Source: Isoptericola sp. BMS4 (GTDB taxonomy: Bacteria; Actinomycetota; Actinomycetes; Actinomycetales; Cellulomonadaceae). From it: a stretch of DNA of 64,000 nt. The stretch covers positions 799,140 through 863,139 of the forward strand of contig NZ_SIRP01000001.1 in the NCBI RefSeq assembly GCF_011634835.1, given 5' to 3'. Of the stretch, positions 8,617 to 15,875 are shown one piece after another. Every line of letters starts with the position of its first letter. Position 1 is the stretch's first letter. Below the pieces are notes generated by a model. That model was not told the DNA's origin. It saw only the letters and a program-made list of their open reading frames with translations, and did not search any database. A program made the translations under genes and the position numbers.

Positions 8617-9261
8617 TCAGTCGAGCAGCGAACCGGTGGCCGGCTCGTCGTGCACGGCCAGACAGAGCCCGGCGCGGTCGCCGTCCGCCCACGACTCCTC
8701 GCTCGGCGCCCACACGACGAACGACACGCCGTCCGCGCGCTCGCGCCCGTCCGCGCCGAGCAGGAGGCGCCCGCAGCCCGCCGACGCGTACGCGGCCGCG
8801 CCGTCGGTGCCGGGCCACGTCGCCTCCGGCGAGGAGTCCCGCCGTCCGACGACCTGCGCCGCGTGCGCGTCGGCGCAGGGCACCACCCGCACGCGCTCGA
8901 CGGGCCCGTCCGGGGGCAGCTCCTCGACGCACGACCCCAGCACGAGCTGGACCGCGTTCGCCTCCGTGGCGGTGCTCGGGTCCGCCGGGACGGGCTCCCA
9001 GGCGCGCTCCCTCGCGGCCTGCACCCCGACGGCGGTGCCCACGGCCGCCACGGCGAGCACCGCCGCCGCGGACGCCAGGACGACCGTGGCCCGCCGGCGC
9101 CCCGGCCGTGGCGCCCGCGGCGACGGCGCGGTGCCCGCGGAAGCTGCCGTCGCGGGCGCCGCGGCGGGGTCCGGCAGGGCCGAGTCCGCGAGCCCGTCCG
9201 CGGGCAGCGCGCCGGGCGGCGTCGGCGAGGCGAACGTCGGCTCGGGCGGGTCGGAGCTCAT
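8617..9261 (-). CDS. Single-pass membrane protein with septum-formation-like domain
   Basis: A 214-residue protein. A Pro/Ala-rich cytoplasmic N-terminus (about 1-50) with a basic stop-transfer run leads into one membrane helix (VVLASAAAVLAVAAVGTAVGV, about 60-80) and an extracytoplasmic domain. VVPCADAHAAQVVGR and the later Cys of GLCLAV match the pattern of the septum formation domain (PF13845-like), in which conserved cysteines probably pair. The biochemical role is not established. Start ATG 9261 sits 6 nt after a TAGGTT box, indicating a leaderless mRNA. Confidence 0.7.
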   Translation of the reverse strand: MSSDPPEPTFASPTPPGALPADGLADSALPDPAAAPATAASAGTAPSPRAPRPGRRRATVVLASAAAVLAVAAVGTAVGVQAARERAWEPVPADPSTATEANAVQLVLGSCVEELPPDGPVERVRVVPCADAHAAQVVGRRDSSPEATWPGTDGAAAYASAGCGRLLLGADGRERADGVSFVVWAPSEESWADGDRAGLCLAVHDEPATGSLLD

Positions 9262-9267
9262 GCGCCC

Positions 9268-9273
9268 AACCTA
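9268..9273 (-). promoter_or_regulatory. -10 box TAGGTT of a leaderless gene
   Basis: The hexamer ends 6 nt before the ATG at 9261 on the minus strand, with no ribosome site between. Confidence 0.5.
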
Positions 9274-9340
9274 CCGACGCGGCCGGGCAGCCGCGTGGGT
9301 GACGGGGCGTGCGGGCGACGGTGCCGCGCGGCGGACGGCC

Positions 9341-10180
9341 TCAGGGCGCCGCGTCGAGGTCCAGGACCACCGGCACGTGGTCGCTGGCGCCCTTGCCCTT
9401 GCGCTCGTCCCGGTCGATCGTCACGCCCGCCACGCGCCGGCGCAGCGCCGGCGACGCGTACGCGAAGTCGATGCGCAGCCCCTTGTTCCTCGGGAACGCG
9501 AGCTGCTGGTAGTCCCAGTAGGTGTACGTGTGCTCGGCGGGCAGGTGCTCGCGCGACACCTCCGTGTAGCCGGCGTCCGCGAACGCGGCGAACGCCTCCC
9601 GCTCCGGCGGGGTGACGTGCGTGTGCCCCTCGAAGGCCGTCGGGTCGTAGACGTCGGTGTCCAGCGGGATCACGTTCCAGTCGCCCACCAGCGCGACCTG
9701 CGCGCCGGGGTCGCCCTCGAGCCAGCCGCCCGCCGCGTGCCGCAGCCTCGTCAACCAGTCGAGCTTGTAGGCGTAGTGCGGGTCGCCGACGGCGCGGCCG
9801 TGCGGCACGTACAGCGACCAGACCCGCACGCCGCCGCAGGTGGCGCCGATCGCCCGGGCCTCCACCGGCGGAGGGACGTCCAGCAGGGCGTCGCCCGCGG
9901 CGGCGTCGGCAGGCGCCTTGGCGAACCCGGGCTGCCCGGGGAACGACGTCTCGACGTCGCCCAGCCCCACGCGGGAGACGATCGCGACGCCGTTCCACGC
10001 CGACGTCCCGACGTGCGCCACCTCGTATCCCGCGGCCTCGAACCGCGGGTACGGGAACTGGTCGTCGCGGCACTTCGTCTCCTGGATCGCCAGGACGTCC
10101 GTGCCCGACCGTTCGAGGAACGCGACCACCCGGTCGACGCGGGCGCGGACGGAGTTCACGTTCCAGGTGGCCAGGCGCAC
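9341..10180 (-). CDS. xthA: Exodeoxyribonuclease III
   Basis: A 279-residue EEP-fold nuclease. Motifs are the N-terminal RLATWNVNSVRAR, AIQETKCRDDQFP with the metal-binding Glu, VGDWNVIPLDTDVYDP with the catalytic Asp/Asn pair, and DHVPVVLDL near the C-terminus with the catalytic His. It acts on abasic sites and 3' ends in base-excision repair. Two in-frame GTGs exist at 10186 and 10180. The second is preferred: it gives the family-typical start (V/M)RLATWNVNS and lies exactly 6 nt after a TAGCGT box, the leaderless spacing seen in other genes here. Confidence 0.95.
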   Translation of the reverse strand: MRLATWNVNSVRARVDRVVAFLERSGTDVLAIQETKCRDDQFPYPRFEAAGYEVAHVGTSAWNGVAIVSRVGLGDVETSFPGQPGFAKAPADAAAGDALLDVPPPVEARAIGATCGGVRVWSLYVPHGRAVGDPHYAYKLDWLTRLRHAAGGWLEGDPGAQVALVGDWNVIPLDTDVYDPTAFEGHTHVTPPEREAFAAFADAGYTEVSREHLPAEHTYTYWDYQQLAFPRNKGLRIDFAYASPALRRRVAGVTIDRDERKGKGASDHVPVVLDLDAAP

Positions 10181-10186
10181 GGGCAC

Positions 10187-10192
10187 ACGCTA
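10187..10192 (-). promoter_or_regulatory. -10 box TAGCGT of leaderless xthA
   Basis: The hexamer ends 6 nt before the GTG at 10180 and directly abuts the alternative GTG at 10186, which argues for the downstream start. Confidence 0.55.
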
Positions 10193-10250
10193 CCTGGCGC
10201 CCCCGACAGGGCCCGCGACCACCCGGCGCCCACCACCGCCGCCGACGTTC

Positions 10251-10256
10251 TAGGCT
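10251..10256 (+). promoter_or_regulatory. -10 box TAGGCT of a leaderless gene
   Basis: TAGGCT ends 6 nt before the ATG at 10263, with no Shine-Dalgarno. Confidence 0.6.
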
Positions 10257-10262
10257 GCCGTC

Positions 10263-11045
10263 ATGGGAACCGCGCTCGTCACCGGCGCCACCGCCGGCCT
10301 CGGCCTGGAGTTCGTCTGGCAGCTCGCCACCGCGCGGCACGACGTCGTGCTGGTCGCGCGGGACGCCGACCGCCTGGAGGAGGTGGCCCGGCAGGTCCGC
10401 GCGGCCGCCGGGGTGCACGTGGAGATGCTGCCCGCCGACCTGGCCGACCCCGACGACCTCGAGCGCGTCGCAGCCCGCCTCCGTGCCGTGGGCGACGGCG
10501 ACGGGCCCGACGCCCCCCGCCCTCGGCCCGTGGGGCTGCTCGTCAACAACGCGGGCTTCGCGACGGCGCAGCCGTTCGTGCGCGGCGACCTCGACGTCGA
10601 GCTGCGGGCCCTCGACGTCATGGTCCGGGCCGTGGTCGTGCTCTCGCACGCGGCGGCGGGCCAGATGACGGCACGCGGCCGTGGCGCGATCCTCAACGTC
10701 GCCTCCGTCGCCGCGCTCACGGCCGGCGGCAGCTACGCGGCCGCGAAGGCGTACGTGCGCTCGTTCACGGAGGGGCTCGCCGTCGAGCTCAAGGACACCG
10801 GCGTGACGGCGACCGTCGTGTGCCCCGGGTTCGTGCACACCGAGTTCCACGACCGCGCCGGGCTCGACATGGGCCAGATCCCCGAGCTCGGCTGGCTCGA
10901 GGCGCCCGAGGTCGTGGCCGAGGCGCTCGCGGACGTGCGCCGCGGCGCCGTCATCTCGACGCCGTCCGTGCGCTACAAGGCGGCGTCCGCGCTGCTGCGG
11001 GTGCTGCCGAGGTCCGCCGTCCGCGCCGTCGGCAAGTACCGCTGA
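10263..11045 (+). CDS. Short-chain dehydrogenase/reductase
   Basis: A 260-residue classical SDR. The nucleotide-binding motif is TGATAGLGLEF (about residues 7-17), NNAG occurs near 96, and the catalytic Ser in ASVAAL is followed by the motif YAAAKAY (Tyr and Lys) near 160. The segment CPGFVHTEFHDRAG after the active site is typical of the DltE/YqjQ-like subgroup acting on carbonyl or hydroxy substrates with NAD(P)H. The substrate cannot be predicted. It diverges from xthA and converges on the TetR gene with only 43 nt between the stops. Start ATG lies directly after a -10 box, so a leaderless transcript is expected. Confidence 0.88.
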   Translation: MGTALVTGATAGLGLEFVWQLATARHDVVLVARDADRLEEVARQVRAAAGVHVEMLPADLADPDDLERVAARLRAVGDGDGPDAPRPRPVGLLVNNAGFATAQPFVRGDLDVELRALDVMVRAVVVLSHAAAGQMTARGRGAILNVASVAALTAGGSYAAAKAYVRSFTEGLAVELKDTGVTATVVCPGFVHTEFHDRAGLDMGQIPELGWLEAPEVVAEALADVRRGAVISTPSVRYKAASALLRVLPRSAVRAVGKYR

Positions 11046-11088
11046 CCGCGCCGACGGCGGTCGAGGGGCCGGCGGTGACGGCGGGCCG

Positions 11089-12084
11089 TCAGCGGGAGGC
11101 CCGCTCCGCCGCCGCCCGGGCCGCCTCGGCCTCGGCCTTGCGGGCGTCGCGCAGCGCCTTCTCCAGCTCGCGGACCTTCTTCTGCGCCTCGCGCACCTTC
11201 TTCTCGGCCTCCTTGCGCCGGACGGCGGCCTTCTTCACCTTCGGGTCCGAGGCGTACGCCTCGACGACGGCGGCGACGTCGGACGGTGTCGCGTCGTCGT
11301 CGGCCGTGCCGCCCTCGCCGGCGTCGGCGCCCACGCCGGCGTCCTTCCCCACGACGTAGGCGGCGACCCCGTCGAGGGTGCGCTCGAGGCCCCACGCGAC
11401 GTCGTCGACGTCGTCGAGCTCGGGCACCTCCGGCACGTACGTCCCCCGCTCGACGAGGGGCCGCAGGTACGGGAACCGCACCTCGTCGACGAGGGCGCGC
11501 AGCGTGTCGGCCATGCCGGTGGCGTCGTAGGCGCCGTCGTGCTGGTCGGCGGCGCGCTGCAGGTCGCGGCCCAGCATCGCGGCGTTGCGGGTGTAGCCGT
11601 TGACCAGCAGGATCGTCGCGACCTTCTCGGAGTCGTCGAGGGGCGCGGAGCGCAGGGCGCGCAGGCCGGCGTCCGCGGCGCGCAGGTTGTTGGGCGTCAT
11701 GGGAGCGCCGGTGATGGGGATGTCGAGCACCCACGGGTGCCGGCGGTACGTCGCGAGCGTGAGGAGCGCCCACTCGCGGAGCTCGTTCCGCCAGTCGGCG
11801 GGGTCGTGGGCCGGCGGGAACTCGACGTCGAACGCCACCTCCTGCATGAGCAGCAGCAGGTCGTCCTTGCTCGTGACGTACCGGTACAGCGACATCGTCG
11901 TGAAGCCCAGGCTCTTGGCCACCCGGGCCATCGAGACCCCGGCCAGGCCCTCGGCGTCCGCGATCTCGACCGCGGCCTCGACGATCCGCTCGATGCTCAG
12001 CTCACGGCGGGGCACCCGCTCGGGGCGTTCGGCGACGCCCCAGGCGAGCGCGAGGCGAGGTGGCAGCTCTGGCGCGTCCGTCAT
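11089..12084 (-). CDS. TetR-family regulator with long C-terminal coiled coil
   Basis: A 331-residue regulator, longer than the usual 190-230. The helix-turn-helix (IVEAAVEIADAEGLAGVSMA... LGFTTMSLYRYVTSKDDLL) occupies about residues 30-80 and a TetR_C-type ligand domain about 90-235. After an acidic linker, about 70 residues rich in Lys, Glu and Ala (KKVREAQKKVRELEKALRDA) form a predicted coiled coil to the C-terminus. It lies downstream of, and on the same strand as, a DrrA/B-type exporter whose promoter carries three tandem palindromes, the obvious candidate operators. A long hairpin separates it from the exporter, so it is probably transcribed separately. Confidence 0.88.
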   Translation of the reverse strand: MTDAPELPPRLALAWGVAERPERVPRRELSIERIVEAAVEIADAEGLAGVSMARVAKSLGFTTMSLYRYVTSKDDLLLLMQEVAFDVEFPPAHDPADWRNELREWALLTLATYRRHPWVLDIPITGAPMTPNNLRAADAGLRALRSAPLDDSEKVATILLVNGYTRNAAMLGRDLQRAADQHDGAYDATGMADTLRALVDEVRFPYLRPLVERGTYVPEVPELDDVDDVAWGLERTLDGVAAYVVGKDAGVGADAGEGGTADDDATPSDVAAVVEAYASDPKVKKAAVRRKEAEKKVREAQKKVRELEKALRDARKAEAEAARAAAERASR

Positions 12085-12135
12085 GGCCTCATCATCTCCG
12101 ATCCCGTCGCCTCGCCGCCCCGCCGCCCCCGGCCT

Positions 12136-12196
12136 GCCGAACATGGGGTTGATGGCCGATTCGGGGCTCGAATCGGCCATCAACCCCATGTTCGGC
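12136..12196 (-). terminator. Long perfect hairpin after the ABC exporter operon (28-bp stem)
   Basis: 12136-12163 pairs perfectly with 12169-12196 around a 5-nt loop. It begins 10 nt after the permease stop. The outer arm GCCGAACATGGGGTTGAT is nearly identical to that of the hairpin at 35262-35328. No T-tract follows. Confidence 0.75.
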
Positions 12197-12206
12197 GCCG
12201 AGGAAG

Positions 12207-13028
12207 TCAGCGGGCCGTCCGACGGCGGTAGAGCAGGCTCCCGGAGACGACGCTCGCCGCCAGGAAGGCCAGCAGCCAGACGCACGCCGTGAGGATCGTG
12301 CCGCCGTCCGGCGTGCCCATGAGCAGCCCGCGGACCGACTCGATGATCGGCGTGAACGGCTGGTGCTCCGCGAAACCGTGCAGCCAGCCGGGCATCGTGT
12401 CGACGGGCACGAAGCCCGAGCTGAGGTAGGGCACGAACAGGAAGATCATGTTGACCGACTGCGACGAGTCGACGCTGAGCACCAGCCCGAGCGCGGCGCT
12501 GATCCAGGTGAACGTGAGCACGGACAGCGCGGCGAAGCCGGCGAAGCCGAGCCACCCGCCCAGGCCCGCCTCGGGCCGGAAGCCCATCGCCAGCGCGGCG
12601 AGGATCACCACCGCCGCGGAGGTGAGGTTGCGCACGACGCTCGCGACGACGTGCCCCCACAGCGGTGCCGGGCCGAGGATCGGCAGGGTCTTGAACCGGT
12701 CGATGGTGCCGGACGTCATGTCCTGCGCCACGGCGATCGCGGCGGTGGCGGAGTTCATCCCCAGGCACATGACGAGAACGCCCGGCACGACGTAGTCGAT
12801 GTAGTCACCGCCGGTGCTTCCGGAGATCGCGCCGCCGAAGATGACGACGAACACGATCATGATGAGGACGGGCAGGGCGAACGCGGTGACGAGGCCGTCG
12901 ACAGAGCGCAGCGTGCGGCGGGTCTCGCGGCGGGTCATCGTCACGACGTCGCGCAGGGGCGCACCCCGGTGGGCGCGGACGGCGGGCGGGCGGGTCGTGC
13001 CGGTGGGCGCGGGCAGGGTCGTGGTCAT
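12207..13028 (-). CDS. ABC-2 type exporter permease (DrrB-like)
   Basis: A 273-residue membrane protein with six hydrophobic segments, in the size range of DrrB/ABC-2 permeases. A cytoplasmic N-terminus leads to the first helix (AFALPVLIMIVFVVIFGGA, about 50-70), and the family-like FVPVDTMPGWLHGFAEHQPFTP loop precedes the last helix. Its ATG overlaps the stop of the ATPase gene by 4 nt (ATGA), so the two subunits are translationally coupled. It should form the membrane channel of a drug or lipid exporter powered by the upstream ATPase. The substrate is unknown. Confidence 0.9.
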   Translation of the reverse strand: MTTTLPAPTGTTRPPAVRAHRGAPLRDVVTMTRRETRRTLRSVDGLVTAFALPVLIMIVFVVIFGGAISGSTGGDYIDYVVPGVLVMCLGMNSATAAIAVAQDMTSGTIDRFKTLPILGPAPLWGHVVASVVRNLTSAAVVILAALAMGFRPEAGLGGWLGFAGFAALSVLTFTWISAALGLVLSVDSSQSVNMIFLFVPYLSSGFVPVDTMPGWLHGFAEHQPFTPIIESVRGLLMGTPDGGTILTACVWLLAFLAASVVSGSLLYRRRTAR

Positions 13029-14074
13029 CGCAGGGCCTCCTCGGTGGCGGGGCGGTCGGTGCTCGGTGAGTCGGTGTCCGGTGTGTCGCTGCCGGGTGTG
13101 TCGCCGCGCCGTGCGTCGGTGTGGGGGACGCCGGAGAGAGTGTGCGGGCCGGTGAGAGCGAGGAAGACGTCGTCGAGCGTCGGCCGGACGACGCTCACGC
13201 CGACGACGGCGAGGTCGCGGGTCTCCGCCTGGTCGAGGACGTCGCGGATCGCGCGGACCGGCTCGGCGCTGGGGAACGTCAGGGCGAGGTCCTTCTCGTC
13301 CGTCTCCGCGGCGTCCAGGCCGGCGACGGGGAGCGTGCGGGCCGCAGCGAGGCTCGCGGCGTCGGAGAACGCGATCCGCACATGGTCGCCCGCCACGAGC
13401 GCCTTGAGCTCGGCGGCGGTGCCCCGCGCCGCGATGCGGCCCTCGGCGAGGACGGCGATCGTGTCGGCGAGGCGGTCGGCCTCCTCCAGGTACTGCGTGG
13501 TGAGCAGGATGGTCGTGCCGTCGGCGGCGAGCCCGCGCACGACCTCCCACAGCCGGGAGCGTGACGCCGGGTCGAGCCCGGTCGTCGGTTCGTCGAGCAC
13601 GAGCACCTGCGGGTCGGCGACCAGGCTGATGGCCAGGTCGAGGCGTCGGCGCATGCCACCCGAGTAGGTGCCGACCGGGCGGCGCGCGGCGTCGGCGAGG
13701 TCGAAGCGCTCGAGCAGCTCGGCCGCGCGGCGGCGGACGGCGCGCCGGGGCAGGTGCGCGAGGTCCGCCATCATGACGAGGTTCTCCTCGCCGGTCTGGA
13801 ACTCGTCGACCGACGCGTACTGCCCGGTCAGCGCGATGCTGCGCCGGACGGCAGCCGGGTCGTGAACGACGTCGGCGCCCGCGATCGTGGCGGTGCCGCC
13901 GTCCGGCCGCACCAGCGTGGTGAGGATGTTGACGGTGGTGGTCTTGCCCGCGCCGTTGGGCCCGAGCAGGGCGAAGATCTCGCCGCGGCGGACGGTGAGG
14001 TCGACGCCGCGCAGGACGTCGGTGCGCCCGTAGGCCTTGCGCAGGCCCCGCACGGCGATCATCGGGTCGTTCAT
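13025..14074 (-). CDS. Daunorubicin-resistance-type ABC transporter ATPase (DrrA-like)
   Basis: A 349-residue nucleotide-binding subunit. Walker A is GPNGAGKTT (about 40), the signature YSGGMRRRLDLA (about 138), Walker B VLVLDEPTTGLD (about 158), and the H-loop position has TTQYLEEADRLADT. A C-terminal DUF4162-like domain (RPTLDDVFLALTG) is typical of DrrA, followed by a Thr/Asp-rich tail. The ATG at 14074 follows GGAGGG in the leader; upstream in-frame codons lie in the operator region. It couples ATP hydrolysis to export through the overlapping permease gene and is probably repressed by the TetR protein encoded downstream. Confidence 0.93.
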   Translation of the reverse strand: MNDPMIAVRGLRKAYGRTDVLRGVDLTVRRGEIFALLGPNGAGKTTTVNILTTLVRPDGGTATIAGADVVHDPAAVRRSIALTGQYASVDEFQTGEENLVMMADLAHLPRRAVRRRAAELLERFDLADAARRPVGTYSGGMRRRLDLAISLVADPQVLVLDEPTTGLDPASRSRLWEVVRGLAADGTTILLTTQYLEEADRLADTIAVLAEGRIAARGTAAELKALVAGDHVRIAFSDAASLAAARTLPVAGLDAAETDEKDLALTFPSAEPVRAIRDVLDQAETRDLAVVGVSVVRPTLDDVFLALTGPHTLSGVPHTDARRGDTPGSDTPDTDSPSTDRPATEEALR

Positions 14075-14095
14075 GGCCGGTCCCTCCGAGTGTGT

Positions 14096-14145
14096 GTGTA
14101 TGGCGTACACGAGTGTATGGCATACACGGAGTGTTGGCCATACGC
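14096..14145. promoter_or_regulatory. Three tandem palindromic operators upstream of the ABC exporter
   Basis: GTGTATGGCGTACAC (14096-14110), GTGTATGGCATACAC (14113-14127, a perfect 7-1-7 palindrome) and GTGTTGGCCATACGC (14131-14145, diverged) are spaced 17 and 18 bp apart, about 20 bp before the DrrA-like start. Size and symmetry fit TetR-family operators; the regulator at 11089-12084 is the natural candidate. Confidence 0.75.
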
Positions 14146-14231
14146 GTCGTGTGCGTAATACGCGGACGGGTTCGCGGCGTGGCGGTGCTCAGGAGTCCTG
14201 CTCCGTGGTGCTCTGTGGCGCTCCGCGCCCG

Positions 14232-14237
14232 TACCCT
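14232..14237 (+). promoter_or_regulatory. -10 box TACCCT of leaderless pyrE
   Basis: The hexamer ends 7 nt before the GTG at 14245, with no ribosome site. Confidence 0.55.
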
Positions 14238-14244
14238 GGAGCCC

Positions 14245-14823
14245 GTGACGACCGCCGACTTCTCCCCGACCCCCCGCGAGCAGCTGCGCGACCTCATCAC
14301 CGAGCTCGCCGTCGTGCACGGGAAGGTGACGCTCTCCTCCGGCAAGGAGGCCGACTACTACGTCGACCTGCGCCGCATCACGCTGCACCACCGCGCCGCG
14401 CCGCTCGTGGGCCACGTTCTCCTGGACCACCTGGAGGAGGTCGGGCTCGGCACCGCCGAGATCGACGCCGCGGGCGGCCTCACCCTCGGGGCCGACCCGA
14501 TCGCCGACGCCCTCCTGCACGCCGCCGCCTCCCGTGGCCAGGACCTCGACGCGTTCGTCGTGCGCAAGGCCAACAAGACGCACGGCATGCAGCGGCAGAT
14601 CGAGGGACCGGACATCGAGGGCCGCGCCGTCGTCGTCGTCGAGGACACCTCGACGACCGGCGGTTCGCTGCTCCAGGCGATCGATGCCGTCGAGGAGGCC
14701 GGCGCCCGCATCAAGGGCGTGGCGACGCTCGTCGACCGCGCGACCGGCGCGAAGGAGAAGATCGAGGCGCGCGGCTACGACTACCACTACCTGTACGACC
14801 TGGCCGACCTGGGTCTCGCGTAA
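14245..14823 (+). CDS. pyrE: Orotate phosphoribosyltransferase
   Basis: A 192-residue PRTase. The PRPP-binding loop is VVVVEDTSTTGGS (about 130-142). The early segment VTLSSGKEADYYVDLRR is characteristic of PyrE, with the substrate-contacting Lys and Tyr. It converts orotate and PRPP into OMP in pyrimidine synthesis. The GTG at 14245 directly follows a -10 box; the in-frame extension upstream runs through the exporter operators and is not coding. No other pyr gene is nearby, so it is a stand-alone unit closed by a hairpin just after the stop. Confidence 0.95.
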   Translation: MTTADFSPTPREQLRDLITELAVVHGKVTLSSGKEADYYVDLRRITLHHRAAPLVGHVLLDHLEEVGLGTAEIDAAGGLTLGADPIADALLHAAASRGQDLDAFVVRKANKTHGMQRQIEGPDIEGRAVVVVEDTSTTGGSLLQAIDAVEEAGARIKGVATLVDRATGAKEKIEARGYDYHYLYDLADLGLA

Positions 14824-14825
14824 GC

Positions 14826-14846
14826 CTCGGCCGCGCAGCGGCCGAG
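14826..14846 (+). terminator. Hairpin terminator after pyrE
   Basis: CTCGGCCGC / GCGGCCGAG form a 9-bp stem with a GCA loop immediately after the stop. The rest of the gap to 15036 shows no gene. Confidence 0.65.
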
Positions 14847-15036
14847 CCTCGCGATCCTCGTGGTCCCGTCGTCGGGCTCGGTCTCGTGCGCCGGCGTGCG
14901 TCGCTCCCCGCGTGCGGCACGCCGAGGACGTCGGCGTGCCGCAAGGGCCGCCGGGGCCTCGACGTCGTCGACGCCAGGCCGGCCTCCCGGGGCCGCGGCC
15001 TACCTGCCGCGCTGACGGCCGCGGCGGACCGACGCC

Positions 15037-15813
15037 TCAGACCCGGCCGACGAGGTCCGCGACGGAGTCGACCACGTGCGTGGGGCGGAACGGGTAGGTG
15101 TCGACCTCGGCGGCCGTCGTCGACCCGGTCATGACGAGGAACGTCTCGAGGCCCGCCTCGATGCCCGCGACGACGTCGGTGTCCATGCGGTCGCCGATCA
15201 TCGCCGTCGTCTCGGAGTGCGCCTCGATACGGTTGAGCGCCGAGCGGAACATCATCGGGTTCGGCTTGCCCACGTAGTACGGCGAGCGGCCGGTGGCGGC
15301 CTGGATCATCGCGGCCACCGCGCCCGTGGCCGGCAGCGGCCCCTCCGCGGACGGCCCGGTCGTGTCCGGATTGGTGGCGATGAACCGGGAGCCGTCGCGC
15401 ACCAGTCGGATCGCCTTGGTGATGGCCTCGAAGGAGTACGTGCGGGTCTCGCCCAGCACCACGTAGTCCGGGCTCGACTCGGTGAGCGTGTACCCGGCCT
15501 CGTACAGGGCCGTGGTGAGCCCGGCCTCGCCGATCACGTACGCCGACCCGCTCGGCACCTGGTCCGTGAGGAACTGCGCCGTCGCGAGGGCGGACGTCCA
15601 GATGGCCTCCTCCGGCAGGTCGATGCCGGACGTCGCCAGGCGGGCCCGCAGGTCGCGTGCCGTGAAGATCGAGTTGTTCGTGAGAACGAGGAAGGGACGC
15701 TCGGCGTCGCGCAGCGCGCGCACGAACTCGGGGGCTCCGGGGATCGCGCGGCCCTCGTGCACGAGGACGCCGTCCATGTCGGTGAGCCAGGACTGGATGG
15801 TGCGTGCGGTCAC
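15037..15813 (-). CDS. HAD-IIA family phosphatase (NagD-like)
   Basis: A 258-residue HAD phosphatase. Motif I is LTDMDGVLVHEG, with the nucleophile Asp and second Asp; motif II is FLVLTNNS; the motif III Lys lies in YYVGKPNPMMF; motif IV is MIGDRMDTDVVAG. The arrangement with the cap between motifs II and III is the NagD/HAD-IIA type, acting on small phosphate esters such as nucleotides or glycerol phosphate. The second of two in-frame GTGs (15813) is preferred because it lies 6 nt after a TAGGGT box, whereas the first (15819) abuts that box. It diverges from the DUF368 gene. Confidence 0.9.
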   Translation of the reverse strand: MTARTIQSWLTDMDGVLVHEGRAIPGAPEFVRALRDAERPFLVLTNNSIFTARDLRARLATSGIDLPEEAIWTSALATAQFLTDQVPSGSAYVIGEAGLTTALYEAGYTLTESSPDYVVLGETRTYSFEAITKAIRLVRDGSRFIATNPDTTGPSAEGPLPATGAVAAMIQAATGRSPYYVGKPNPMMFRSALNRIEAHSETTAMIGDRMDTDVVAGIEAGLETFLVMTGSTTAAEVDTYPFRPTHVVDSVADLVGRV

Positions 15814-15819
15814 GCCCAC

Positions 15820-15825
15820 ACCCTA
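15820..15825 (-). promoter_or_regulatory. -10 box TAGGGT of a leaderless gene
   Basis: Minus-strand hexamer ending 6 nt before the GTG at 15813. Confidence 0.5.
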
Positions 15826-15862
15826 GTCACGCTTGCTCCGCGGGCGCTCTACGACGCCCGGC

Positions 15863-15868
15863 TACGCT
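15863..15868 (+). promoter_or_regulatory. -10 box TACGCT of a leaderless gene
   Basis: The hexamer ends 7 nt before the GTG at 15876. Confidence 0.55.
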
Positions 15869-15875
15869 GCCCTGC

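Noticed and set aside
8408-11359. A 983-codon plus-strand open frame
   Set aside because: It runs antisense through the septum-like and xthA genes and across the SDR gene in another frame. The translation is Arg/Ala/Pro-rich with no domain, which is typical of shadow frames in very GC-rich DNA.
14091-14160. Short tandem GTGTAT repeats as a possible CRISPR or microsatellite
   Set aside because: Units are 15-bp palindromes at 17-18 bp spacing next to an exporter start, which fits operators; there are no spacers of CRISPR length.
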